A stretch of DNA of 64,000 nt from Notolepis coatsorum. Taxonomy: Eukaryota > Chordata > Actinopteri > Aulopiformes > Paralepididae. The DNA is taken from positions 87,254,185-87,318,184 of the forward strand of contig OZ020598.1 in assembly GCA_963971535.1 (NCBI GenBank), in the 5' to 3' direction. This document shows positions 11,562 through 23,274 of this stretch, in pieces (positions within the stretch are counted from its first letter, which is position 1; each line of letters starts with the position of its first letter). Below the pieces are notes generated by a model that was not told the DNA's origin, made no database searches, and saw only the letters and a program-made list of their open reading frames with translations. A program made the position numbers and the translations under genes.

Positions 11562-14539
11562 TGTGACTAATGACACTGCCCCCCACATCGCCACCGTATT
11601 CGGGCAGGGCCCCTCCAAGAGCGGGCCCTTCCCCCTACTAGCACGCCGCCTGGCACACTGACCCTGGCACACTCAGGCAGTCAGCATGGCTGTAACTCGA
11701 AGCACTCAAGAGGCTACACTACAGCGGGAGCAGGCAGCGCACCGGGGAGACGACCACAAGAAGGGGTCGATCTCTCAATCCAGGCAGCAGGCATTTGACC
11801 CAAGCCTGGAGCACTGTGGACAAGACAGGCGCCAAAGGGGTCAACTGAAAACAGCATCCCCGGCGGAAGGGGCGTATGCTGGCATTGTTGCGCACCATGA
11901 CAAAGCCTCCACCAAAAAAAACCCACCCAGAGGGGCCGAGGCAGAGAAGGCTGACACGATTTGCAGACATCATGAACGTGCAGGGGCACACTCAACCGGG
12001 TAACCCGGGAGTTGACTCTGCTCCAACACACCAGGGAATCAACCACCCTCTTGGTACCACATGCGGTGGTTGTTCCTATAACCCCTCAAGAAAAAACTCC
12101 AAAACACACCTGCGGGTATACACTGGCTATACCGCAGTACAAGTGTTTCAGTTTTCAAAAAGGGGTTATTCCAGGCCTACGGGTCGACGAAACACAACTT
12201 CGAACCGGGCCCGGCGGCCCGGGAAGCACACAGGGATGCCAGAGGAGGTCCATAAGACCACCCCAACAGCCCCCTCTTTGCCATGCGTAAGCGGGAAAAG
12301 AGAGGGGCGAAAGGAAAAGGAGAACCAGCCCCCATGACAGCACAGGGTACAACATGTACCCAATCCAAACAGGGTCTCCATAACGCCCAACCCTGTGACA
12401 CCCGGGCCGACCTGGCATTTCCCCCCCCGAAAAAAGCACAAGTCCCTCAGGGTACCAGAACAGCAGATCTGCGTCCCCGGCAGACAACGGGTTAACTGAC
12501 CTGGACCAGCGTGACCAGACCAGTCCCGTGCCCTAATCACGCCGACATCCCCACTCCAAGAGAGGGGGCAGGTACGCGTGTCGATCTAAAACATGAAAAG
12601 AGGGCACCACCTAGACGGTCCCATTCGTACCGCGCTCAGTGGCCCACCCCAAGGGCGTGAGACCCCTCTACCTATGTTTTGATCTATTCCGTTAACATCC
12701 CCCAGATATGAACGAGAATTCGTCGAGACCAAGTAACAGGCACTCGGAAGAGAAAACCTCCATCCCAGTTGCCCTATAAAAACGCTGTTTTAATAACGAG
12801 CAACCAAGGCGTACCAGCCTCATGCGTGATTCTTATCAGAAACACCCCGAGCCAGCACTATGTACGCGTCAAGACCCAAACACATCAATGGATAGTCTAA
12901 CAAGACACCAGACATTGTTCCTCCAAGTCGCCTGGGAGAACGACAAGGAACCGTCGTGCTTCATGTTCTTTCCTCTTTTTATTAAAAAAGAAAGAAACAC
13001 AGACTGACATGAATCCCACGTGACGCGGCTGAGGGTAATTTTTTTTCTTCATTTTTACATCCCGCCACCCTCGCCACAGGGAGGAGACGGGAATCCCCAG
13101 AGAGATTTCCCACGCAAGCCGTATAGATTGAAAAGAAATATTGCAACATTGAGCTATGTAACACTTGGGTTAGGGCTCTCCGAGGAGGAGGCACTGAACC
13201 AATACACACTCAATAATCGAATCGAATTGAATACACATACAATAGAGCAGAACTCCTTTTTGAAATTCTACTGACCTTGACAATCTGAGGAGGAGGCTCT
13301 GAAACTCTGAGGAGGCTCCCTCACTGGGAAGGAGAGTCCGAACTCACAGAAGGCACTTCTCCCTGAGGAGGAGCTTCGTGAGGAGGAGCTCTGACAACTC
13401 CCTGAAACAGATCCATAACATGGAACCTGAACAACTCACGGAAGTCTTACCAATAGAGACGCGCTCAGTGACGTACTCTATGGCGGGGGAATTTCCGGGC
13501 GTGGGACCAGGAAACTCCCCCCCCCCCCCCTACCCTGTAATGTGCCGAACAGCAACGTGACAGGAACCCTGAAGGACAGGGGATTTTAACCTCTGACCAA
13601 TCAGAAAAGGGGAGGAAAGGATTACCAGTTCACCCCTTTACGACCCCTCACCCCTGATACGATGTAATGACAAAGTAGAGCATGACCCAGTCATAGCATG
13701 CTACATGAAGCATCTAACAGCTTCACATAGCTCATGTGCTAACCTGCTATCTGAGTTTTACTAAGGAAAAAACACAGAACAGAGAGGGCCCCTTTAAGAG
13801 CCCCGGTCCAGACTTACACATGTGCTTCTGTGGGCCAAACCTAACCCAGTTGTAGATCACAACGACACACACAACCCTTCATCACAACAAAAAATGGCAA
13901 AGTACACTCTTACTACAGAGGAATGCCGTTTTTCATAACGAGAGAGACATAAGTCCTTGATTACGTATTGGCCACAGGCCTTGCTAAGCACACATGATAA
14001 GTGACCAAACAACCTTTTCTTTAGGAAAGGAATAGTTTCTCAAGCGGAAGCACAACCCCAGAAATTTAAGCTGAGGGTTACATCGTATCCCCACAAACAC
14101 AGTGACACAATATATTGTAAACAAACATGTCTGAGAGGAGGGGGGGAAGCCCCAGGGAAACCGGGGGGGGTCACCCCTCCTCCCTTACCCTTGATACGAC
14201 CAGGTTGAACAGGTACTCCTGTTAATATGTGAACATGCTGTTCATTGTCATCACAGGCTGAGAAAAAGATTAATTCCTCAATCACATGTCACTAAGCATA
14301 GCTTCACAGGTTAACTAACCCTCTTAGTTGTGAGTTCACCCACGTTACAAACGTTACATGTTCTCATCACAACTAACCAGTTCATTTTCACACATGGATT
14401 TTCTATGGAGAGAGAAGCTATACCAGTGACAAGACAATTCACACACAACACGCGTCGTATCCTCAATGTATTGCAGCAACACATGTTTTGGAAACATCGT
14501 TATTACAAAACATTTAGAAGGGAAGAAAAGAAGAAGTGT

Positions 14540-14692
14540 TTAAAGTCCGGTCAGGACTCCTACCTTCACCCTGAGCGCAGGCCGAGAGGACTGCAACACT
14601 GTTCAACGGGACACCGAGTCGAACCCAGCATCTCCTGCGTTGGTGACGAGGGTAATGTCCGCTACGCCACCCAGCCACCGTTCCAGTCCTCG
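14540..14692 (-). mobile_element. SINE head fragment
   Basis: On the minus strand it has an A-box-like tgggtggcgtagcgg and a B-box-like gggttcgactc with the same spacing as the tRNA heads of the larger SINEs in this window. The body is absent. Confidence 0.55.
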
Positions 14693-14699
14693 CTGGCAT

Positions 14700-15640
14700 G
14701 GCACCCGGGTGTAGGGTCGACTAACATCCTCTGTCAAAGATGACGTCGTAGTCAGAGTGTTTAAGGCATGTTATAGTCACAGTAACGTTCAACAGTGTAG
14801 CATTAAGCTAACAGCAGCTCTCGACTGATAGCAGCAAGCTAACGTTTCCTAGCCTAGTGAACACAACGAGCTAGCGCCGCAGCTAACAGCTGACTGGCTA
14901 ACAACAGTAGGCCACAAACTAGCATGCAAGCTAAGCAGCTATCACCTGAACTGTACACAACGACATAACAAGCCACACTTCAGACAGGCCGCTGTCTAAG
15001 TCCCTCCCCATCCTAAGAGGGAAGAGAAAAAGAAATGTCAAACACAGTTTTCAACAGTGATTTACCAGACATACAGCGCAGCCGGCACAATTCCCATCCA
15101 GGCTGCAGCCGACTTGAGCATGGAACTCCCGATAACGAAGATCCATGCCCACTTTTCCTCGTGCTTTAGGGTGTACTTCCACATCCATGTGAAAGATGGG
15201 GCCTGCACGGGACAGAGAAGCATCCGCTCGTCCAGAGAATCCCGGGTTCAACCAGGTCTCGGTCGCGGCCCACTAGGTTGACCATCATGGGCGTCAGACC
15301 AAGATCCTCCGTCCGCCGCTTAAGAAGCCGAGCAGAGGACTCCAATCTGGGGCCGGCCTTCGTAAAATTGTCAGCTAGCCCCCATAGCACTAACAGACAA
15401 CTAGTGCTCGCAAGCAAAACATTACTCACCTAGCTCGGAAGCAAAACAGCTTCTCACAACAGCCGGTGCCTCCCACAGTCCAGCTGTATGACCGGAGGTT
15501 CAATACCTATCCAGCCGCAGCAAGGAGGACTGCAGGTGGGGAGTATATCAGCGGCGCGAGCCCCTAATACGAAAAAGCCGGTGGAGGTCAGAATGATCAT
15601 CATCTTCCAGACACTCCAGTGACGAAGACAATATCGCTGT
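14700..15640 (-). other. Unrelated segment in the gag position of the DIRS relative
   Basis: It shows no similarity to the gag of the other copy. On the minus strand there is a donor-like GTGAGT just after cttccgagctag (near 15431). Below this come an open frame of about 87 codons (15166-15429), another GTAAAT after tgtatgtctg (near 15062), and a stretch rich in gctagc/gctaacg (14760-14940) like first introns of fish genes. It could be captured host 5' sequence. No known protein was recognised. Confidence 0.3.
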
Positions 15641-15950
15641 ATTTTCTCGAAAATAGTGAGAGAAAATAAAGATATAATGTCAACGTATCTCCTTGTCTTC
15701 TGTTTTCCTTTCTTCAGATAATACTTTCTTTCCCACGTCAAGTGAGGTATATAACAGGCACTTCCTTGTGGTGAAATTTGAGAAGGAGATGAGTGTGTGG
15801 CCCCACCTCTGCTTATATAGGTAGCAGAAGGGGGTGTGGTCAGACGGATGTTGGTATGTAAAGGTACATTTTGAAATGTATTCAGTGTATATACGCTGAA
15901 GCGAGATATATGCAATATGACGCTGAGCGGAAGCTAGCATGATACAGAAC

Positions 15951-16407
15951 TTGGTTCTGCATGTATCGTGCTTTCATTCAAACAGACGGCAACACACGTG
16001 AAGTCAAGTCTCACTCTCGTGAGACTTCCTCTCTAGATACTCTACCTGGCCAGGGTACACTATACACTATATGTCATGCACATGTATTTTATATGTTAAT
16101 ACAATTTAATTTATCTTCAGTCCTAATTCTGTCACTGTTTGATGTCACAAAGAAGCGTGTATCCGAAAGATGTGATGAAAAAGTAAACAAATAATTAACT
16201 GTATTAGACATTTGTTAATGATGAATAGGCTTCACTTCAGATTGGCCCCCACAATAGCATCTGCAAATGATTTATAGATGTTTTATGAATGTCTTAACAA
16301 ATCATTTGTTGAACATGAAAAATAAATGGAGATACAGTATAGTCGTTTTTTCATATCCATTTTTCAAAGCATCTACAAATGTGTTACTACACATTAAACA
16401 ACATTAT
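15951..16407. other. Flank of the family B piggyBac-like element
   Basis: AT-rich sequence without a gene. Both this side (16200-16407) and 17367-17570 carry similar catttatgaatg / ttaataatc motifs and a gtgttattataaagtgctac end, which suggests an older repeat into which the 16408-17366 element inserted. Confidence 0.4.
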
Positions 16408-17366
16408 TTAACACTTTGGTCGCCAGGCTTATATTCTTAATATACCATCCTCCGTCAGCTCTATTTGTCTATGGAGAAGTTCCCCTTCTTTGCAGGGCTA
16501 TAACTTTTTAAATTGTATTGCTAAATTGACATTACTATGACCCATTCAACATCAAGTATCTATTGTTCAGGGTGTAACAATGTTATACTTTTTCATTCAC
16601 ATATTCATACTAAAATACGGTCTAAAGTATAAGTATGTTTTTATCGTTTTCTGCAGCTTTCTCCAGAACGTGATTTATAGACCTAAATGCATTATATTGA
16701 TGATCAAATACAGTTTGATAGCAATCTCCGCGAGATAAAAAAATTCAAATGGACGTGCTTCTAGAAGTTACTACTGATAATCTGATGTTGACCGGATGGG
16801 GGGGGGGGTCGTTTATAATTCCGTGGCCAACGTTAGATGATTCATCTAGTGTGGGTGATATGATCATCAGAGCAGTTTATATCGAACACATTAAAAAATA
16901 ACGCTGAATCTTACCGTAGCTTCCTCATAGCGTTGGGCGATGAGCGTGGAGCAGAAATATTCCTATTATGGGATGTAGAAATATGCGATCCATTTCCAGG
17001 TTGTATAATAGTATATACGTCCAAATCATGTTGTTTATCGAGTTATTGGTAACGGATTGCTATCCGTTGTGTCTAGCTCGAGTCCTGGGACTATTAGCGA
17101 GTGATCGGACCGAATTGGAATGAGCACCAGCTTCCATTTCCTGTTTCCGCTCTGGGCGATCCGCCGATCGGCCACCAGATGGCGCTCTTGAACCGTTGGA
17201 GAGTTGAGAGGGGATCAACAGTAGATCTCAAGTCTCTGGGGGAGAAATATGATTTCGATCACAGATTTTTGAAATATTGATATCAAAGACGTGGTACGGC
17301 ATCTTTGGCAGAATGAGCATGGCGAGGAATGACGTGGTACGGCGTTTTTGGCGACCATAGTGTTAA
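16408..17366. mobile_element. piggyBac-like non-autonomous element, family B, copy 1
   Basis: TTAA lies at 16408-16411 and 17363-17366. The left end TTAACACTTTGGTCGCCA mirrors the right end (TTAACACTATGGTCGCCA on the other strand). The length is 959 bp and there is no transposase frame. It is matched over its whole length, in reverse, by 21776-22712, and its right part is matched by 31553-31759. A G-run (about 16798-16808) and the phrase ccaccagatggcgctc are shared landmarks. Confidence 0.75.
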
Positions 17367-17653
17367 TGATGAACAAATCAAGTACAAACAATGTTGATAA
17401 TGAGTTATAAATAATGTAGAACTAATCTGTAAATGTTATACAAATATAGCTATAAATGATTTAATAATCATTTATGAATGTATATAAATGGTTTGTTCAT
17501 GATTAGTTCATTACCTACAAATACCTTATAAATGTATTATAACAGGGTGTTATTATAAAGTGCTACCGTGATTTTCTTGGACATATGTCATATCCAAGTC
17601 AAGCTGTCCTGACCCTTAAGTTGTTTTAACCCATTTAGACCTAAAACGCCTGC

Positions 17654-17760
17654 TAGTGATGCACCGATGTGAAAATTGCGGCCGATACCGATAACCGATA
17701 TTAATATTGCTATTCTGGCCGATACCGATATTTACCGATGTCGATATCTCTGTATAGAAA
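17654..17760 (+). mobile_element. hAT-like element end, truncated
   Basis: It starts tagtgatgcaccgatgtg and continues with ccgataccgata-type repeats, a known hAT end pattern in vertebrates. No partner end was found downstream, so only one terminus survives. Confidence 0.45.
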
Positions 17761-18830
17761 ACACTTTTTTACGATAATCAAATAAAGAGCTATTTTCCAG
17801 AGAGAGAGAGAGATCCACAGCGGGAACAGAGCAGACCGCACCAAAAACGCAGACTCGGGTCCAAGAGGAAGGAGACGACCGTGGAGAAAGTTCACCAGTC
17901 CCATCATGATATTGTCCCCCCCGTTGGGATGAACCCGGGAGTCCGCTCCCAGTCCATCCGCCACACGTTAGCACCCGACAACGTAGCCAACGCTAGCGCT
18001 GTCCCTGCCCCCAGCCAAGCTACTAGCCGACATAGCTATAACCTGACTGAAGGTTCCAACACGCAACAACTTTCATCCTCAGTCCATCTGCCGAACGTCC
18101 TCCGGCACAACCCAATCACCACACCCGGTACCGACAAGCCCACGGCAAGCGGCGCCATTTCCTCCGCTCCGATGCTGCACATCTGGTTCTCTTGGCCAAG
18201 ACATCCACTCGCTCCAGTGGACAGCGCTGAATAGACCCTGTACCTGGCTGTACCCCCTCCCCTCGTGGATAATACCGGTCTTCTTCACATCTCTCTACCG
18301 ACTACCAGACCGACGCCAACCAGCTCCCCCTAGTGTTAGTCCTCCCACCCCACGATGCTTTGCATAAAAGTAATTTAATGAAACCAATAGTATATCTGCA
18401 GAGCCGCAGAGCCCAGAACACTATTCTACAAACGTGTCTGATGTGAAATATATAAGCATGTAAGCTAAACTAGATTTTAGGTCTGTTAAGAGATATGAAT
18501 ACATGTACTCAGAGGAATGTATATTACCAAATGTATGTATATATATGCAGTACTTGTTTATATCACTGGGGAGCGCTGTAGATATGACCCCGTCAGCGGA
18601 GTTGTTCTCTCTTACTATTATTCTCAGTCTATCGAGGTGTGTGTACACAGGTGCATACCTCCACAAGTTCTATGCCTATCCCACCAATGTGAAGTGGTGA
18701 AGTTGTGCTTACTCAATAAACAAGCTAAAGGCTAAAGATATCTCCTTGGACAACGTGTATTTTCTTCTACATGCAACGCAAGATAAACTGCAACGCTCAA
18801 CAAGGTCTGTGATGGAAAGTGATTGTTAAC
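17761..18830. other. Unassigned sequence, GC-rich then AT-rich
   Basis: Positions 17880-18300 are GC-rich with gctagc/gttagc motifs and short frames on both strands, none recognised. Positions 18361-18830 are ordinary AT-rich sequence with one AATAAA (18713). No exon structure can be supported. Confidence 0.4.
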
Positions 18831-18833
18831 ATT

Positions 18834-18932
18834 CTATACATTTTTATTAAAAAAAAATACAAAAAAATATTTTTTTTTAAATAAAGAAATATATATATAT
18901 TTTTTTAAATAAAAAAATATATATATTTTTTG
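18834..18932. repeat. A/T low-complexity stretch
   Basis: Alternating A-runs, T-runs and short AT repeats. Confidence 0.9.
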
Positions 18933-18984
18933 TTTTGCGAGGCCCCCCTTCCCGCGACACCCTGTGCGACCGAACTGCTCGCAC

Positions 18985-19640
18985 ACCGCTGAGGCGGCCC
19001 TGTTCCCAAAGGTCAGTGAATACCACGACCACAACACCAGAGGAAGCTCAACAAATCATGTTAAACCCAGATTCGGCTCAAACAAGGGACGAAACACGTT
19101 TCGCAATTATGCCACATCAATGTGGAACGCCCTACCCAAAGCTGTAAAGGAATGTAAATCCCTACCCACATTCAAAACCGCTCTTAAAGAGCACCTACGG
19201 GAGGCTGCAATTCGAAACTGGCCACCGTAAATGTACAGTCTCCCCCCCACCTTATGTATATATTCTCTCCCCACCATATGTATATTTCTCTCCCACCCAC
19301 CCACCCCCTCCTAATGTACAGTCCCCTCCCCATCATATGTATATACTCTGTCAGGATCTATGGGTAACAGTACTGTATATTTGCATATCGTATATGTCAC
19401 AAATGTAACGGTACTAAATACCTGTATGTCATGTATGTCCCTATGCCATAAATGTCATGTATGTTGTGTATGTCATAAATGTCACTATGAATTGAAATGG
19501 GGGACCCTGATGTAAACAAGACGAGAGTCTTTCTCTGGTCTGCATCCCCTTAACAATTGTGTGTATTGAGCCGTACTGTATTGTACCCATTCTGCAATCT
19601 GTTAAATAAAGTTTTCATTCATTCATTCATTCATTCAGCC
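18985..19640 (+). mobile_element. LINE 3' end (ATTC-tailed family), copy 1
   Basis: It encodes only the C-terminal part of a LINE reverse-transcriptase polyprotein: FPKVSEYHDHNTRGSS, RNYATSMWNALPKAVKEC, ending IRNWPP and a stop near 19230. The 3' UTR includes gaccctgatgtaaacaagac and ends AATAAAG then ATTC repeats (19618-19638). The copy at 39721-41484 has the same coding end and the same UTR. It is 5' truncated, as is usual for LINE insertions. Confidence 0.75.
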
Positions 19641-20316
19641 TCTTTCTGTGCCACTCCATATGATAATAGTTTCTTCAAAATAGGGGGGGGGGGGGGGGGG
19701 GTACGACGACATTTAGTCACCATGGGGACAGGCCCGGGCTGTCACGAAGTGAGTGAAAATGCAAGGAGAAAGATAGTTTGAAAAGGTCACAGCCAGATAA
19801 TGAGAACGGACTGACATTTCTTTTTCTTTTAATACCTGTATTCAAATTCCAAACGTCCTATTAATTGTGTGGATTATATTATTACAACGTGACAGGAATA
19901 GTTGACATGCTGGTGCTGACGTGTTGGAGAATGACCCGACTAATGAGTCTCGCTTGTTGTGAAATCATCTCTTATAATTGAAAGTAATGTTACATTTCCA
20001 TATTGTCAGAGTAACTTTGTTGACATTGTGATCTTGCAGTTGGCTCTTCTTCGTGACACTAATGAAGCAGATGTGTGTGTCTGTTCTTCATGTTTGCAGC
20101 TGACAACACAGCCTTCATGATCATTCATGGGAATATTTTCCAAGTTAAAACTCACCTCCTGATGCACTGTTTTTCTGACTCTTGTTTGAACCCACACGCT
20201 GCATTCATGTTACGCACATTTTGAATAAACAAGCTATTAATATTAATTCCCTATTCTTTAAAGTCTGTTTATTTTAATCTCAAAAGTAGGGGACAAATTA
20301 AACAAACTAAAAGACA
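19641..20316. other. Unassigned sequence
   Basis: It contains a G-run of about 18 (19684-19701). No frame or element end recognised. Confidence 0.5.
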
Positions 20317-20542
20317 AATCGTGAATGTATTCATGATGTAACCATGATGTATCCATGATGTATTCATGTGTTTACAAGATGTATCCATGATGTATCCATG
20401 ACGTATTCATGATGTCCATGATGTATTCATGATGTGACCATGATTTGACCATGATTTGACCATGATGTAGCCATGATGTATTCATGACGTATTCATGATG
20501 TGACCATGATTTGACCATGATGTAGCCATGATGTATTCAGTA
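20317..20542. repeat. Minisatellite of catgatgtattc-type units
   Basis: Short units of 10-12 bp alternate between catgatgtattc, catgatgtgac and catgatttgac. The array is irregular. Confidence 0.8.
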
Positions 20543-21775
20543 ATGCGGTGGTCAAATAGAAGGTTTGGTAAACTATAGTATAAATGCCAGTCGATAATCA
20601 GTGTAAGGCCATTAATCACCAATATACACCAATATATTCCTCCATGTTGTAAGAGACAACGGTTGCTATGTGCTAAACAGCTGCTATAGGTGTTGATATA
20701 TGAGAGATACTGTATATCAACCAAAATGTAATAAATTGGTATTTAATTTCTGGGTCTTATAAACGAGTCACAATGGAACAAATGCATTGCCAGCGTTCTA
20801 CCTGCTCTACCTCTGCACAGGAATTAGGCAGAGAAGTACATACAACATTTGTTCCAATGCTTTATCATGGTTTCCTCGTTCGTTTTCAAGGCGCTTCATC
20901 ATTCTGTTTGCCCCCCCCCCCCCCTGACGTACCAAAGAGGTAAGAACGCATACAGATCCAAGTGTGCAGATGAATCTGTTTGTTCACAGACTCCACTGTG
21001 ACCACACGTCTTCATTTGTCACAGCAAAGCAACACTCTTCACAGCAGAAACATGAATGCAAGAAATAAAATAGAAAATAAAACGCTCCAGTGCTCACATT
21101 TCGTATATTGTCAGGGCACATCTTTATTCTGCCTTGTTGCAGAGGGTGAATGCTCTTGCTCATAGACTCAGAAAGACAAAGATGCATGCAAGACAGCATT
21201 AACACACACATGCACATGCACACACACACACACACACACAAACACATACACTCACACTAGGGTTGACTGGAGTGTGAAGATGGAAGATGTGCGTCCAACT
21301 GTCAGCCTGGCGACCTCACCCCACCTTAGCGCGGAGCCGCAGACACGCGAGCGATCAGCGGTACGTGAGGAGAGAGGAGAAGCAGCCACTGCATCGGCCT
21401 TGTTGTTCTATATCGTCTTCCATCATTATCGTCCCCCACAGGCCCGCGCCGCAGTCAGGAGGCCGGGGCCATTCATTGCTTCACTATCATCTTACTATCC
21501 CCCTCTGGTTACAGGAGCCCTGATAGATGTACGTGTCACAGGCCGACCGACCGGACACTGCTCCCCATATTGCCCCTTCCCTTCTTAACACATTCAGCGG
21601 CAATCACGAGTATACTATATAGAAAACATTGGGGGCTTATTTAATTTTTTTACACACAGAAATACGCAATTTTAGAGTAATTAGAGACAAATACTGAAGA
21701 ACTAGATTAGAGTTTTGTAAAGTGAGGTCCAGGTCCATGAGAGGGATCTGGGCAGTCCCCATAGAAAATTCAAAG
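20543..21775. other. Unassigned sequence with a short AC microsatellite
   Basis: AC repeats occupy about 21200-21247. Positions 21270-21590 are GC-richer with a 104-codon frame (21274-21588) that I do not recognise and that shows no domain; it begins just after the AC run. A C-run of about 14 is at 20911-20924. Confidence 0.4.
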
Positions 21776-22712
21776 TTAACCCTTTAATTGCCAAGGATGA
21801 GTTAACACGTCAATCTCCGCCATGCGTAATCTGCCAATGACACCGTAACACGTCATTGAGATCAATATTTCAAAAATCTGTGATGGCAATCATATTTCAC
21901 CCGCGGAGACTTGAGATCTCCTGTTGATCTCCTCTCAACTCTCCAACGGTTCAAGAGCGCCATCTGGTGGCCGATCGGCGGATCGCCCAAACAGCAAACC
22001 GGAAACAGAAATTGGTGCTCATCCAAATTCGGTCCGACCACTCGCTATAGCTCCCGGGGCTCCATCTCGACACACTGGATAATCAATTGCTCGCCCTAAC
22101 TCAATAAACAACGTTATTTGGACGTATATAGTATTATACAACCTGGAAATGGTTCATCTAGAATCTAGATCAACATCCCATAATAGGAAACTTTCTACTC
22201 CAAGCTGATCGCCCAACGGCCCGAGGAGACTGGGGTAAGTTTCAGCGTTTATTATTACCGTGTTCGATACAAACTGCTCTGATGATCATATCACCCACAC
22301 TACATGAATCATCTAACGTTGGCCACGGAATTATAAACGACCCCCCCCATCCGGTCAACATCAGATGATGAGTAGTAACTTCTAGAAGCACATACATTTG
22401 AAATTTTTTATTTGATCATCAATATAATGCATTTATGGCTATAAATCACGTTCTGCAGAATGCTGCAGAAAACGATAAAAACATATTTATACTTTAGACC
22501 ATATTTTAGTATGAATATGTGAATGAAAAAGTAGAACATTGCTACATCCTAAACGATAGATACTTGACGTTGAATGGGCCATAGTAATGTCAATTTAGCA
22601 ATACAATTTAAAAAGTTATAGCCCTGCTAAGAAGGGGAACATCTCCATAGACTTTCAACAGTGGCAGATAGGGGTATATGATCAGAATAATCCCTGGCAG
22701 ATAAAGGGTTAA
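21776..22712. mobile_element. piggyBac-like non-autonomous element, family B, copy 2 (inverted)
   Basis: TTAA lies at 21776-21779 and 22709-22712. The ends read TTAACCCTTTAATTGCCA and, from the right, TTAACCCTTTATCTGCCA. It runs opposite to the 16408-17366 copy along its whole 937 bp, including the gcgccatctggtgg and C-run landmarks. No transposase frame. Confidence 0.75.
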
Positions 22713-22732
22713 CAAGATCAAATCATCAGTTT

Positions 22733-22818
22733 GTTATTTATTTATTTAACCTTTATTTAGCCAGATAAAACATTGATCTGGTCCAAGAGGCCCCAAAGAG
22801 AGTACAAATATATATACA
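22733..22818. repeat. Teleost retroposon fragment
   Basis: The phrase ttatttaacctttatttagc plus an AT-rich run is a common fish retroposon end. It forms the left flank of the gypsy element, and the ATAC microsatellite on the far side (28107 on) is its likely continuation. Confidence 0.45.
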
Positions 22819-22822
22819 CATA

Positions 22823-23242
22823 TGTCAGGGTGGAGGTAGGTGAGTTCCAATTGTTGTAGGCAATCACAGAGACGGAGAAGGTATACTCTTGAACAGGTTC
22901 GACTTTAATAGTAAAGAACACAAAGAGTAATACTAGGATACTATGCCAAGGCAAGGGAACGAGAGAATTAGGTAATGGAGCTTAGTGGTGGTCCAGAAAT
23001 GGAACCGCCCGCGTTATCTCCGAACGCCTATAGTGAAGACCTGACAAATGACAAGCAGAGGAAAGGAATGTTATATAGCCACCAAATACCAACATTCCAC
23101 ACACACACCCGTGACAGCCAATCAGAAGCCAACCCCTAATTGACAGCACTAAATGACAGGGAAAACAAGTGACAGTAATCAAGTGACAGATGACAGAGAA
23201 GGTGGGAGGTTCCCGACCGTAGTCAAGAACCAGAATCGTAAA
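22823..23242 (-). repeat. Gypsy 3' LTR
   Basis: On the plus strand it starts tgtcagggtggaggtagg and ends cgtaaaa. The last bases differ from the cgtaaca of the other LTR. A purine-rich tract on the minus strand (near 23243-23255) precedes it, as expected of the polypurine primer. Confidence 0.92.
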
Positions 23243-23274
23243 AGTACCCTCCCCCGACGAACGGCACCAGACGT

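Larger units (their letters stand above)
11562..15950 (-). mobile_element. Truncated DIRS-related element, minus strand
   Basis: Positions 11562-14260 match the non-coding core of the 2174-6680 element in reverse. Positions 15650-15950 match its left terminus, including a GTT start (complement at 15948-15950), a diverged inverted-repeat block with the same ctgctacctatataagcaga-like layout, and the TTTTCGAGAAAA-type segment before gag. The right end and the internal complementary region are missing, cut off by the LINE at 11561. No gag frame is present between about 14260 and 15650. Confidence 0.7.

Noticed and set aside
21274-21588. Host exon of 104 codons next to the AC repeat
   Set aside because: No domain, no convincing splice sites, and a second overlapping frame of similar quality.
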